This document shows, piece by piece, positions 35,482 through 44,420 of a stretch of DNA of 64,000 bases. A program made the translations under genes and the position numbers. The notes beneath the pieces were generated by a model. It saw only the letters and a list, made by a program, of their open reading frames with translations, searched no databases and had not been told where the DNA came from. Positions within the stretch are counted from its first letter, which is position 1, and the number at the start of each line of letters is the position of its first letter. This DNA is from Limnothrix sp. FACHB-406 (GTDB lineage Bacteria; Cyanobacteriota; Cyanobacteriia; CACIAM-69d): contig NZ_JACJSP010000001.1 in the NCBI RefSeq assembly GCF_014698235.1, positions 372,001 through 436,000 on the forward strand. Direction: 5' to 3'.

Positions 35482-36198
35482 ATGTACGTTCTCATTGGCG
35501 GCGCAGGAATGATGGGATTGCGGTTAGCCCAACAACTCCTAGAGCTGGGGCATACTGTTGCTGTGATTGACAAAGATCCCTTAGCCTGTCGATTTGCTCG
35601 CGAACAAATCGGGGTGATGGCCTTCGAGGGTAGCGCAGTCAGCACCGCAGTGCTCCTAGAAGCTGGGATCCGGCAGGCCAATGCGGTGGTAGCAGCCCTG
35701 AGGGATGATGCCTTGAATTTGGCGCTCATCACCTTATCCAAAAGCTACGGCATTGCCCATACTGTTGTTCGGATGCTCGATCGCGAGTTTCTGGATGCTT
35801 ATCGTTTGGCCGGCGCTAGCCACATCATCAGCACCATTGATTTGGCAGTGGCCACGATGGCCAACGCGATCGAATACCCAGAAGTGGAATCCATGATGCA
35901 CTTTGAACAGGGTCAGGTTGAAGTGCTCAAGCTGCCCGTTCCCAATGATTGTTATGTGGTCGATCGCACGGTGGCCCAGATTGCCCAAGATCCCGATTTT
36001 CCAACGGGATCTCTGATCATTGGTTATCAAAGTCATGCCTGTAGCAACCTAGAAATTCCCAATGGTCAAACAGTCTTGAAAGCTGGCTCCACCATTTTGG
36101 TTGTGACCCGGCCGGAACTCGTCCGGCCGATGATCAAATATCTTGGACTCACTGCTAGTCATCGCTCAGAGACTGAAGCTTCTGATCCAAATCTTTGA
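35482..36198 (+). CDS. TrkA-type K+ transport NAD-binding (RCK) protein
   Basis: A 238-residue cytosolic regulator with an N-terminal Rossmann RCK domain (MYVLIGGAGMMGLRLAQQLLELGHTVAVIDKDP, with the acidic Asp ending strand 2) and a C-terminal TrkA_C domain from ~140. Such subunits bind nucleotides and gate Trk/Ktr potassium transporters. No membrane partner is next to it. Its 3' end overlaps the convergent Na+/H+ antiporter gene by 44 bp (36155-36198), so the two transcripts are complementary at their tails. Confidence 0.9.
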   Translation: MYVLIGGAGMMGLRLAQQLLELGHTVAVIDKDPLACRFAREQIGVMAFEGSAVSTAVLLEAGIRQANAVVAALRDDALNLALITLSKSYGIAHTVVRMLDREFLDAYRLAGASHIISTIDLAVATMANAIEYPEVESMMHFEQGQVEVLKLPVPNDCYVVDRTVAQIAQDPDFPTGSLIIGYQSHACSNLEIPNGQTVLKAGSTILVVTRPELVRPMIKYLGLTASHRSETEASDPNL

Positions 36199-37804
36199 TG
36201 TAGCGTTGCACCACATCTTCCGGAACAATTCGCTTGCGCAGGGCATCGTTAATTGCACCCTTTTCCGCAATAATTAACTGTCTTCGCACCACATCCAATT
36301 GGTTGGGATAATGCAGACCCAAATGGGCTTGGTGTTGGTTATAGACCTCCCTCAAAACCCGTTCTGATCCAGCGACTTTGGCTTGATAAGCAGCCCAAAG
36401 CTCCTCATAAGTTGCTTTTGGTAAAACGCCAGCCTTGAGTAGCTGGGCAAGTTCATCCTGCGCCGCCTTGGCCCCAATCAGTTGAATCTGTAATTGGCCA
36501 ATTTCCTCGGATATGCCATTGCCTTGGCCGATGTTGAGCTGCTTGATCAACCAAGGCAATGCCAGTCCCTGAATCACCAACGAAAACAGGACTGCCCCAA
36601 AAACCAGTTCAATAATGAATTCTCGGCCAACAAAACCCACAGGAATAGCGATCGCCAATGCCATGGACAGCGATCCCTTAATATTGCCGAGCACTAGGAC
36701 ATGTTGCCAACGGAGGGGAATCGGGCGATCGAACCAGCGCAAGCCAGCCAGCAATGAATAAACAGAGATGATACGTCCCAATTGATAGGCAATGATCACC
36801 AAAATAACGGCCGGGAGAATTTTCCAGAGAGTGAGGGGATTAATTTCAATGCCAATCAACAGAAAGATGAATGTATTAACACTAAAACCTGCATATTCCC
36901 AAAAGCTGAGTAGCGTGATCCGATAAGAGGCTGATGTGGCTTGGGGCAAACCCAAATTACCAAAAACCAAACCAGCAATCACGACGGCTACCGCACCGGA
37001 AACACCCAAAAACTGGCCCAGTTGAAACGTGCCTAAAGCCAATGCCACAGTTAGCAACAAGCTGCTTAAGGGATCTTGCAGGCGATTAAAAATCGGCAAG
37101 CAAAGATAGCCTAAAACTGCGCCTAGGAATGCACCGCCCAAGGAAACCAACAGCATCTCTTTGATGCCTTGACTGACGGTAATGCTACCGGTGGAGTAAA
37201 TGACCAACAGCAGATTGAAGGAAACTAAGGCGGCGGCATCGTTAAATAATGTTTCACCTTCAACGATCGTTGAAAGCCGCGAAGGCACTCGCAATTCCTT
37301 AAAAACCGCGATCATGGAAACGGTGTCGGTATTAGCCAAAATTACACCGACCAACAGCGCATTAATCCAATCCAGCCCTAGGCTCAGTTTCACCAAAACA
37401 GCAATGATCCCTGAGGAGAGCAAGGAGCCAGGAATTGCGAGCAGGGCGATCGGTTTGAAGGTGCTGCGAAGACGACTAATATCCGTGTTGATTGCCGCTT
37501 CAAAGATCAGAATTGGCAGAAAAAGATTGAGCACCAGCGACGGATCCAGGCCAAGGCGCTGGGATAGCAAGTCGGTGATGGGTAGCCCCGCCAGCACCAA
37601 GCCGGTGACATAGGGAATTCTCAGCCGCTGAGTCACCAGGGCAACGGTGGTTGCTAACAAGAGCAGGATAATGAGGATATTAATCAGTTCGGGAATGCTG
37701 CCGATCGCTAGACTGCTGACCGCTGCGTTGGAATTGTGAACTGAATTGCTGTTTGCTAGGGATTGTGGCCAGGAGGAAAGAGTCAGCAACCAATCATGCT
37801 TCAT
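36155..37804 (-). CDS. CPA1-type Na+/H+ antiporter
   Basis: A 549-residue membrane protein. The ATG at 37804 is chosen for its AGGAGA eight bases upstream. About twelve membrane segments are present, with the transport site blocks LFLPILIFEAAINTD, LVGVILANTDTVSM (D-containing discontinuous helix) and VEGETLFNDAAALVSF (the ND pair) characteristic of NhaP/NHE-like exchangers. A hydrophilic C-terminal tail of ~130 residues (AAQDELAQLLKAGVLPKATYEE) follows. It exports sodium in salt or pH stress. Convergent and overlapping with the K+ regulator gene. Confidence 0.93.
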   Translation of the reverse strand: MKHDWLLTLSSWPQSLANSNSVHNSNAAVSSLAIGSIPELINILIILLLLATTVALVTQRLRIPYVTGLVLAGLPITDLLSQRLGLDPSLVLNLFLPILIFEAAINTDISRLRSTFKPIALLAIPGSLLSSGIIAVLVKLSLGLDWINALLVGVILANTDTVSMIAVFKELRVPSRLSTIVEGETLFNDAAALVSFNLLLVIYSTGSITVSQGIKEMLLVSLGGAFLGAVLGYLCLPIFNRLQDPLSSLLLTVALALGTFQLGQFLGVSGAVAVVIAGLVFGNLGLPQATSASYRITLLSFWEYAGFSVNTFIFLLIGIEINPLTLWKILPAVILVIIAYQLGRIISVYSLLAGLRWFDRPIPLRWQHVLVLGNIKGSLSMALAIAIPVGFVGREFIIELVFGAVLFSLVIQGLALPWLIKQLNIGQGNGISEEIGQLQIQLIGAKAAQDELAQLLKAGVLPKATYEELWAAYQAKVAGSERVLREVYNQHQAHLGLHYPNQLDVVRRQLIIAEKGAINDALRKRIVPEDVVQRYIKDLDQKLQSLSDD

Positions 37805-38003
37805 GCGGTTTTCTCCTAGATGAATGAGGAAGATTAATGGCAAATTTACCCCGCTCTGATCTGGTTTGGAGGGGGGTAGGTATGGCCAGATTTCTGGCAA
37901 GCTGTTACGGTCGATCGCCCGGTCGATCGCACAATTAAGCCGATCGCCCGATTACAATCCCAGGCCGAACAGTTAGGTTAAATAGGTCAAAGTTAAGTCA
38001 AAG

Positions 38004-39203
38004 TTAGGCTGCTACGAGCGATCGAATCAGTTCTGCCAGTTGATCGACTTCCGCTTCTTGGGTGAAGTAATGAACACAGGCCCGCGCACAATCGGGATTG
38101 GGCAGGGTTCGGAGCAAGTATTTTTGTTTTTCCAGGGTGGCCACGAGCGATCGAGCGTTGTGGGAGCCGCTGACCTTGAAGGAAATGAGGCCGGTTGGCG
38201 GCGGGTATGGCAGCCAACATTCCACCTGGGGAATGGTTTGCAGATGTTGCCAAAGGCGGCCGGCAAGCTGCACGATTCGATCGTACCGTTGCTGAGGTGT
38301 GCCCCAACGGCGGTGCAAGTCCAGAGCCGATTGGAGACCTAGCCCAAGCGCATAAGCGGAGGTGGCCACTTCAAAGCGCTGACCGGTGGTTTTGTGGCCC
38401 GTGGGGTTGCCCTGGCGATCGGCCGTGATGCCACGCCAGCCCACGAAGGTCGGCTCCAGGCTCGATCGAGGATTAACATACAATCCCCCCAACCCATCGG
38501 GCCCACAGCACCACTTGTGGCCCGTGAAGGCATAGAAATCAATCTCTAATTCCGACAGATTCAAGGGCAACAGGCCCACCGATTGGGCCGCATCAACCAG
38601 GATTTGCACAGAGGGCTGTTGGTGGCGGCAAGCGCGGGCAATGGCTTGCACATCGAGAATTTCGCCCGTATTCCAAAGGGCATGGCTCACCAGCACCAAG
38701 CGGGTTTGGGGATGCAGATGGGCCAAAATGGCTTCCACGATCGGTTGCTCAGGGACTCGATCGCGCAGGGGAAACTGATCGATCGTCACTCCCCAACGCT
38801 TGGCGATCGCTTGGGCGGCGGCCACCACCCCCGGATGCTCGGAATCGCTAATCAATAGCCGATCGCCCGATCGCCAAGGCAATCCCCAAAGGGCAATGTT
38901 GCAACCAGCCGTCACATTCTCAGTCAGGGCGATCGTCTCCGGACTCACCTGCAATTCCTGAGCAATGGTTTGGCGGGTGGCGGCCAGTTGCGCATCAACC
39001 CAGTCACCCACGGCGCTGCTGAAGGGGCCCAATTGCTGCATCGTTTGCCAGGCTTGCACCATGGCTTCCAGGGATCCTTGGGGTAGTGGCCCTTGGCCGC
39101 CGTAGTTGAAATAGGTTTTGTTGTCTAGGGCGGGGAATTGGGAACGCACCTGATCAATGCTCCAGGGTTCTCCGTTCCTAGGTTCTTGGTTCGTTTGTGC
39201 CAT
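38004..39203 (-). CDS. Class V aminotransferase-fold enzyme, L-cysteine/cystine lyase (C-DES) type
   Basis: A 399-residue PLP enzyme. The PLP lysine lies in FYAFTGHKWCCGPDGLGGLYV, the Asp binding the pyridine nitrogen in ILVDAAQSVG, and the start region YFNYGGQGPLPQGSLEAM fits the Synechocystis C-DES group, which breaks down cystine and can supply sulphide or persulphide for Fe-S assembly. The typical NifS/SufS catalytic Cys loop is not evident. ATG 39203 gives the usual ~395-residue length; ATG 39227 and TTG 39269 are in frame upstream. The assignment to C-DES rather than another class V member is by resemblance. Confidence 0.8.
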   Translation of the reverse strand: MAQTNQEPRNGEPWSIDQVRSQFPALDNKTYFNYGGQGPLPQGSLEAMVQAWQTMQQLGPFSSAVGDWVDAQLAATRQTIAQELQVSPETIALTENVTAGCNIALWGLPWRSGDRLLISDSEHPGVVAAAQAIAKRWGVTIDQFPLRDRVPEQPIVEAILAHLHPQTRLVLVSHALWNTGEILDVQAIARACRHQQPSVQILVDAAQSVGLLPLNLSELEIDFYAFTGHKWCCGPDGLGGLYVNPRSSLEPTFVGWRGITADRQGNPTGHKTTGQRFEVATSAYALGLGLQSALDLHRRWGTPQQRYDRIVQLAGRLWQHLQTIPQVECWLPYPPPTGLISFKVSGSHNARSLVATLEKQKYLLRTLPNPDCARACVHYFTQEAEVDQLAELIRSLVAA

Positions 39204-39300
39204 ATTCCTGTTGCCCGCAACCACCATGTTTCCAAACGCTCCTGCCAATAGGCTGCTAGTGGGTTTCAACTAACCCTTGTGCAGTCAATCTCAAGGTTTT

Positions 39301-39372
39301 TATTTTGCGGTTTTTTGCGGTTTCTATTCCGCAGTTTCTATTCCGCAGTGTCTGTCTCGCAGCCGCTATCCC
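39301..39372. repeat. Degenerate tandem repeat
   Basis: Units such as TTTTGCGGTTT and TTTCTATTCCGCAG repeat between the lyase and the nuclease-fold gene. Confidence 0.5.
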
Positions 39373-39422
39373 GATGTTTCGAATGTTTCGAGGTGGCGGG
39401 TATGAGCCAGGTTGCATGAATC

Positions 39423-40616
39423 TTAGCCAGCAGCCCAGTCGCGATCGGTTGCCCGTCGTTTGGTGTCATTCAAAGACTGTTTGACCCGCTCCAAGACCCA
39501 ACTGAAGGTTTCAAAAACCTGCCGGAGCGATTGTTCATCCCGCAGGGTTGAAAGGCTGAAGTTGGGGGCCCGGCGTTCTCGTGAGTCCGGCGGGAGGGCC
39601 AGGCCGATCGAGCTGAAGTGGCTGCGCAATTCCATCCATTCGTCATGGCGCGTGAAGGGATACCAAGAAGCGTAGGTGCTGGAATTGATTTCCAAGCCCC
39701 CATCAATTCCCACTTTGAACAGTTCATGGGACTCGCCCCGCCCAAAATCACACATGGCCACAAACCCGCCGTAGGTGTCGCCCGTGCGCCAGTAGACCTC
39801 CACATTGGGATGATCGCTACACCACTCGTAAATGTGGTGTGCAATGGCGGCTTCGTCTTCCCCCTGGCGGGTGCTGAATTCTTGGAAGAAGCTGTCTTCG
39901 TCCCAACGCCGCCGATCGAGGGCGGGGGAAGCGCTCTTGGAGTCGGTCATGCGCCCAATTAATCGGGGCACGAGGGTGCGAAATCCTTCATCGCTCACGT
40001 ATTGGCGCAGCTCGATCGCCTGAACCTCTGCCGGATCCATCTGGGCGTTCAAAAACTCCACCGTCCGCACCAGTTCCGGCGAGAGGGCATCGGAAACCAC
40101 CACAATTCGGATCCGGCCCGCTTGCAGGTTGGTTTTCACCTGTTGCCAAAAACGTTCTTCTTCCTCGTCATGGCCCAGGAAGTCTTCCACCACTTGATCG
40201 GGATCCCGATCGTTGGCGCGGCAGTTGGCTTCAAATTGGGCCAGCATGGTTTCGATCGGCCAATATTGCGACAGGTTCGCAGCATATTCGATCGCCTGGC
40301 CAATCAGCTCTTGGGCCTGTTGACCGCCGCCGCGTCCGTGGCTGCAAAACACTTCCACCACCGTGGGCACACCGCTGCGATCGAGAAAAATCCGATCCAG
40401 AGACCAGCGATCGGCCCGTTCGTCATCAAAAATCACCGTGTTCTGGCGAGTGATGGCCAACCAGTCCTGATCACGGTTAATGAGGCTGCGATCGCCAGCC
40501 AATAGGTTGGGGTAAGTTTCCAAGAGTTCCTGAAGAAGCGTCACCGACCCATAGGGCTGCTCCATCATCTCCACGAGTCGCCCATCATTGCGTACGAAGT
40601 AAATTCCGCTGCTCAT
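39423..40616 (-). CDS. PD-(D/E)XK nuclease-fold-like protein, possibly inactive
   Basis: A 397-residue protein, ATG at 40616. Residues ~70-125 (ADRWSLDRIFLDRSGVPTVVEVF then GGGQQAQELIGQAIEYAANL) align by eye with a widespread bacterial family in which this block reads D...VPT-VEVK...R-E-VGQ-LDYAAN, a predicted PD-(D/E)XK site. Here the Lys expected after EV is Phe (VVEVFCSHG), so metal-dependent cleavage may be lost. The middle (RIRIVVVSDALSPELVRTVEFLN) also fits such proteins. The C-terminal third (YWRTGDTYGGFVAMCDFG onward) is unfamiliar. Role unknown. Confidence 0.6.
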   Translation of the reverse strand: MSSGIYFVRNDGRLVEMMEQPYGSVTLLQELLETYPNLLAGDRSLINRDQDWLAITRQNTVIFDDERADRWSLDRIFLDRSGVPTVVEVFCSHGRGGGQQAQELIGQAIEYAANLSQYWPIETMLAQFEANCRANDRDPDQVVEDFLGHDEEEERFWQQVKTNLQAGRIRIVVVSDALSPELVRTVEFLNAQMDPAEVQAIELRQYVSDEGFRTLVPRLIGRMTDSKSASPALDRRRWDEDSFFQEFSTRQGEDEAAIAHHIYEWCSDHPNVEVYWRTGDTYGGFVAMCDFGRGESHELFKVGIDGGLEINSSTYASWYPFTRHDEWMELRSHFSSIGLALPPDSRERRAPNFSLSTLRDEQSLRQVFETFSWVLERVKQSLNDTKRRATDRDWAAG

Positions 40617-40739
40617 GCCTATTGCTCTTCAGTTGCTGCCGTGAACTGGTGATCGCCGGGGGCCATGGTGGCCCCCAATCCTTAGCACCGCTTGGGCGAC
40701 GGACTCATTGGCGACGGATTAACTTGACCCGGGGCCGGA

Positions 40740-41588
40740 TCACCAGCCCCTCCACACCCCGTTAAAAACCGCTTCTGCCGGCCCCGTCATGAGGATCCGA
40801 TCGCTCACAGCATCCCAGGTGATCTGCAATGGGCCGCCGGGAAGCTCCACCGTAGCCACTCGATCACTGTGGCCATTTAACACGGCTGCTACCAGTGTTG
40901 CACAGGCCCCCGTTCCACAGGCCAACGTAATGCCCGCGCCGCGCTCCCAAACCCGCATTCGTAGATAGTCGCGCCGCACCACTTCCACAAATTCCACATT
41001 GGTTTTTTGGGGGAAGGCCGGATGGCATTCGATTTGCGGGCCAATGGCGGGCAGGTCGATCGCGCTCACATCCTCCACAAAGGTGACACAGTGGGGATTT
41101 CCCATGCTGACGGTGGTTACTGTCCAATCCTGGCCAGCGGCCGTGAGCGATCGGTCCAGGGCCGTTTCGCCCGCTGTGCCCAAGGTGGTGGGAATCCGCT
41201 CGGCCGCCAAAATCGGCTGGCCCATGTCCACAGTCACCTGGCCATCGGCCTGAATGGTGGGAATAATGGAACCCGCCAGCGTGTGGACTTTGTAGGTTTT
41301 TTCGGTGTTGTCCAGGCCTTCCAGGGCCGCTAAATATTTGGCAAAACAGCGAATGCCATTGCCGCACATTTCCGGTTCGGAACCATCGGAGTTAAAAATT
41401 CGCATGGTGTAATCGGCTCCCTGCTCGCCGGGCAGCACGAAGATCACACCGTCGGCCCCAATGCCAAAATGGCGATCGCACAGTTGCACGGCCTGCTCAG
41501 GCGAGAGAATTGGCTCTGCTCGATCGCGGTTATCCAGCAGAATAAAGTCATTCCCTAATCCGTGATACTTTGCAAACGCAAGTCCCAT
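40740..41588 (-). CDS. dapF: Diaminopimelate epimerase
   Basis: A 282-residue PLP-independent epimerase that turns LL- into meso-diaminopimelate for peptidoglycan and lysine. The two catalytic cysteines are in [12 protein letters not shown] and [27 protein letters not shown] marks the N-terminus. The ATG at 41588 is fixed by AGGGAG seven bases upstream and by the family start. The divergent hfq start codon is only 12 bp away, so the SD and probably the promoter of each gene lie within the other's 5' region. Confidence 0.97.
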   Translation of the reverse strand: MGLAFAKYHGLGNDFILLDNRDRAEPILSPEQAVQLCDRHFGIGADGVIFVLPGEQGADYTMRIFNSDGSEPEMCGNGIRCFAKYLAALEGLDNTEKTYKVHTLAGSIIPTIQADGQVTVDMGQPILAAERIPTTLGTAGETALDRSLTAAGQDWTVTTVSMGNPHCVTFVEDVSAIDLPAIGPQIECHPAFPQKTNVEFVEVVRRDYLRMRVWERGAGITLACGTGACATLVAAVLNGHSDRVATVELPGGPLQITWDAVSDRILMTGPAEAVFNGVWRGW

Positions 41589-41600
41589 TGAGCACTCCCT

Positions 41601-41816
41601 ATGGCTGAAGAATTTAATACTGGGCTGCCCAGCACCCGTCAAGTGCAGACAGCCATTAAGAATAAGCAAGAAGTGGAACTAAAGCTGCTAACCAATGACC
41701 TGATTGCAGGCAAGGTGAGGTGGCAGGACAGTGATTGCATCTGCATTGTTGACCATTACGACCAGCCTACAATCGTTTGGCGACACGCGATCGCCTATCT
41801 CAAGCCCAAGGCCTAG
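41601..41816 (+). CDS. hfq: Cyanobacterial Hfq (Lsm-fold) protein
   Basis: A 71-residue Lsm protein. The Sm1-like block [28 protein letters not shown] and Sm2-like block [14 protein letters not shown] are clear. As in other cyanobacterial Hfq, the RNA-binding YKH motif is absent; these proteins are known to act in type IV pilus function and motility rather than as the classical sRNA chaperone. Divergent from dapF, a neighbour pair often seen in cyanobacteria. Confidence 0.95.
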   Translation: MAEEFNTGLPSTRQVQTAIKNKQEVELKLLTNDLIAGKVRWQDSDCICIVDHYDQPTIVWRHAIAYLKPKA

Positions 41817-41883
41817 GGGCAACTCAACGGCTCATTCAGCGGCTGAACTGGCTGATCAGCAAACGATTGATTTTCCATGTCCC

Positions 41884-41914
41884 AGTCGTCATAACAAGGG
41901 GCTTAAGCCCCTTG
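41884..41914 (+). repeat. Dispersed palindrome copy with left extension
   Basis: CAGTCGTCATAACAAGG leads into the perfect palindrome at 41895-41914. The 5' extension matches the composite repeat at 8131. It lies between the convergent hfq and FTR1 genes. Confidence 0.85.
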
Positions 41915-41984
41915 TCCCCCATGATCTGCCAAAGGTGGAATCAGGGTTTCAGACGATTTGTTTCAGGCGGTTTGGCGACAGGCC

Positions 41985-42941
41985 CTAGCCTTGACCCGAT
42001 TGGGCAGAAGACTGGGCCGGCGAAGCTCCGGCTGGGGCCGCAGGAGAGCGCTGGCCCCGCAAACTGCGGAAGTAAAGGGTTCCCACGCCGCCTAAAAAGA
42101 GGCAATACCCGATCGCCTGAGCTAGGTAGAGATGGTCACGGTAGCCAAAGAGGGTTTTGAGCAATACACCCGGCAACACCCGATCGCTCAAGGTCGCTGA
42201 CCAATCCCAAACCAGGGGCCCCAGCAAGCAGGAATCGCCCCCCACGGCACAAAGGCCAGCCCAGGCAGGATGCAGTTGCTCCCAAAGCACCGCCGCCGCG
42301 TCCAGGTGCTTGAGTACGGAAATCACCAACGCGCCCACCACCAGCAGCAGAATTGTACCTACCACTTGGAAAAATCGGCGCACGTCAATCTTGATGCCAA
42401 AGCGGAATAGCAGCAGCCCCATGATGGCGGCTCCAATTACGCCCGCGATCGCCCCCACGGCGGCCCCGAGGCTTTCCTGAAACTGGGCGGCAATGAAAAT
42501 AACCGTTTCCAGTCCCTCTTGCAGCACGGCAGCCGTGACCAAGCCAAAAATTTTCCAGGCGGCCCCCGCTTGCTCCCCGATCGCCCGCTGCACAGAGGAT
42601 TGCACCTCTCCTTTCAGTTGTTTGGCCTGCTGAGTCATCCAAACCAACATCCAACTCAACAGACCAATGGCGATCGCCCCCAGAATTACTTTTAAGCCTT
42701 GAGTCCAAAAGGGGGCCCAAGGGGCAACCGATCGATCCAAGGCCCCGAAGACCCCAGCCAACCCAACGCCCACCAAAGCACTCAGGCACAACCCCGCCAC
42801 AATCCCCCAAGCCACCGATCGGTTGAGGTGGGTTTGGCCCGCTTGTTGTAAACAGGCCAACACCAAGCCAATGATCAAAACCGCTTCAAACCCCTCGCGC
42901 AGGGCGATCGAAAAGGTTGGCAACGCATCCACAAGGTTCAT
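41985..42941 (-). CDS. FTR1/EfeU-like iron permease
   Basis: A 318-residue membrane protein with about seven segments. FTR1 permeases carry two REXXE iron-binding motifs in membrane helices. The first is intact (ALREGFEAVLIIGLVLA); the second reads VLQEGLETVIFIAAQ, with Gln for Arg but both acids kept. The C-terminus is Ala/Ser/Gln-rich. No EfeO or EfeB partner adjoins it, as in the iron-permease genes of several cyanobacteria. Imports ferric or ferrous iron in the family at large. Confidence 0.88.
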   Translation of the reverse strand: MNLVDALPTFSIALREGFEAVLIIGLVLACLQQAGQTHLNRSVAWGIVAGLCLSALVGVGLAGVFGALDRSVAPWAPFWTQGLKVILGAIAIGLLSWMLVWMTQQAKQLKGEVQSSVQRAIGEQAGAAWKIFGLVTAAVLQEGLETVIFIAAQFQESLGAAVGAIAGVIGAAIMGLLLFRFGIKIDVRRFFQVVGTILLLVVGALVISVLKHLDAAAVLWEQLHPAWAGLCAVGGDSCLLGPLVWDWSATLSDRVLPGVLLKTLFGYRDHLYLAQAIGYCLFLGGVGTLYFRSLRGQRSPAAPAGASPAQSSAQSGQG

Positions 42942-43367
42942 GGCGGGGAAACCCCAATAGCATTAATCGTTCAGCAATCGTTCAGCAATCGTTCGACGCT
43001 CTTCTCCAAGCTAGCGAGGAATGGCGCGATTGGGCAAGACAAGAACAAGATCGGCCGGCTAATTAGTCGGATATGAATTGGTTGATTGCCGGGTTGATTA
43101 CTGGGTTAATTGCTGGGTTAATTACTTAACTGATTGCTTGCTTGATTGACTGAACAATAATCTCGAAAAACATTCTTAAAAATATTCCCGCAAAATATTC
43201 CCGCAAAATATTCCCGCAACATTCCTAAAAAGATACTCAAGCAACTTGCTCAAAAGTCTTCATCATCAGAATTGCACAAAAAATGGGCGATCGAACCGCT
43301 TTCACGACCCGATCGCCCCTCAAAGACAACGAGCAAAATCCCTAACGCAATGGACTAGACCAACTCC
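42942..43367. other. Gap filled with three short tandem-repeat blocks
   Basis: No gene. AATCGTTCAGC is repeated at 42965-42996 (period 11), GGGTTGATTACT-like units at 43078-43155 and AAATATTCCCGCA at 43178-43220 (period 13). The remaining sequence shows nothing recognisable. Confidence 0.65.
43178..43220. repeat. 13-bp tandem repeat
   Basis: AAATATTCCCGCA is repeated three times nearly perfectly, followed by a degenerate fourth unit. Confidence 0.75.
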
Positions 43368-44195
43368 CTAGCGTCCTGCCAAACGGGCCAACGCAGCAAT
43401 TCGGGACTCCGTGGAAGGATGGGTGGAAAACAAGTTGCGCAGCCAGTCTTTGGCGCTGGGGTTAATGATCAGCAAGGGCGAAAAGGCGGGATTGCCCTCC
43501 AAACGGGTGGCATCAGCCATCGTTTCCAAGCGCTTCAGGGCCCGAGCCAAGGCCATCGGATCGCCCGTTAACTCTGCGGCTCCCGCATCGGCCGAAAACT
43601 CCCGCGTTCGGGAAATGCCCAGTTGAATCACCGTGGCAGCGATCGGGGCCAAGAGCATGGCCAACAACCCTGCAAGCGGATTGCCCCGATCGCGATCGCC
43701 CCCAAACCACATGGCCGCCTGCGCCAGGTAAGAAATCGCGCCCGCAATGGTGGCCGCCACCGCCTGGGTCAGGGTGTCGCGGTTGCGGATGTGGCTGAGT
43801 TCGTGGGCAATCACCGCCGCCAACTCATCTTCCGGCAGAATTTCCAGAATCCCTTCCGTCACAGCCACCGCCGCATGGTTGGGGTCACGACCGGTGGCAA
43901 AGGCATTAGCCATCGGGCTGGGGATGATGTGCAGGGTGGGCACGGGCATTCCCGCGCGATCGCACAGTTGCTCCAGCATGGCGTAAAGGTGGGGCGCTTG
44001 CGATCGATTCACGGGCTGGGCCCCATAGGCCGCCAGAGCGATTTTGTCCGAATAGAACCAGGATCCCAGGTTCATCACCGCTGCCAAAACCAGCCCCAGG
44101 AAGGCCCCGCGAGCACCTCCAAACAAAAGACCGCTGGCAAAAATCAGCAGGCCGCTCATGCTGGCGAGCAAAACCGTGGTTTTTAGTTGATTCAT
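43368..44195 (-). CDS. htpX: HtpX-like M48 zinc metalloprotease
   Basis: A 275-residue membrane protease. Two membrane segments at the N-terminus (~8-45) precede the catalytic domain with zinc site HELSH (AAVIAHELSHIRNRDTL) and the third ligand Glu in SRTREFSADAGAAEL; two further hydrophobic stretches follow the site. HtpX takes part in quality control of membrane proteins under heat or membrane stress. Length and order match the family. Monocistronic. Confidence 0.95.
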   Translation of the reverse strand: MNQLKTTVLLASMSGLLIFASGLLFGGARGAFLGLVLAAVMNLGSWFYSDKIALAAYGAQPVNRSQAPHLYAMLEQLCDRAGMPVPTLHIIPSPMANAFATGRDPNHAAVAVTEGILEILPEDELAAVIAHELSHIRNRDTLTQAVAATIAGAISYLAQAAMWFGGDRDRGNPLAGLLAMLLAPIAATVIQLGISRTREFSADAGAAELTGDPMALARALKRLETMADATRLEGNPAFSPLLIINPSAKDWLRNLFSTHPSTESRIAALARLAGR

Positions 44196-44420
44196 AGCAC
44201 CAAACCGAAAGAAGAAATCGGCATCGGTGTTTGGAGTTTGGAAATCCGAAGACCGGCCGTTGCTTCAATTCTAGGAAGGATTTGGGGATGCGCACGCGGT
44301 GGGAATTGCCCCGCTGGAGGGTGGTTTTCCGCCATTTCCCCAATTGCCCTTAATGGTTGACATCAGATTCCAGGAACTCTGATCCCACTGCCTATCGCCA
44401 GATGGCAATGACGACAGCCC

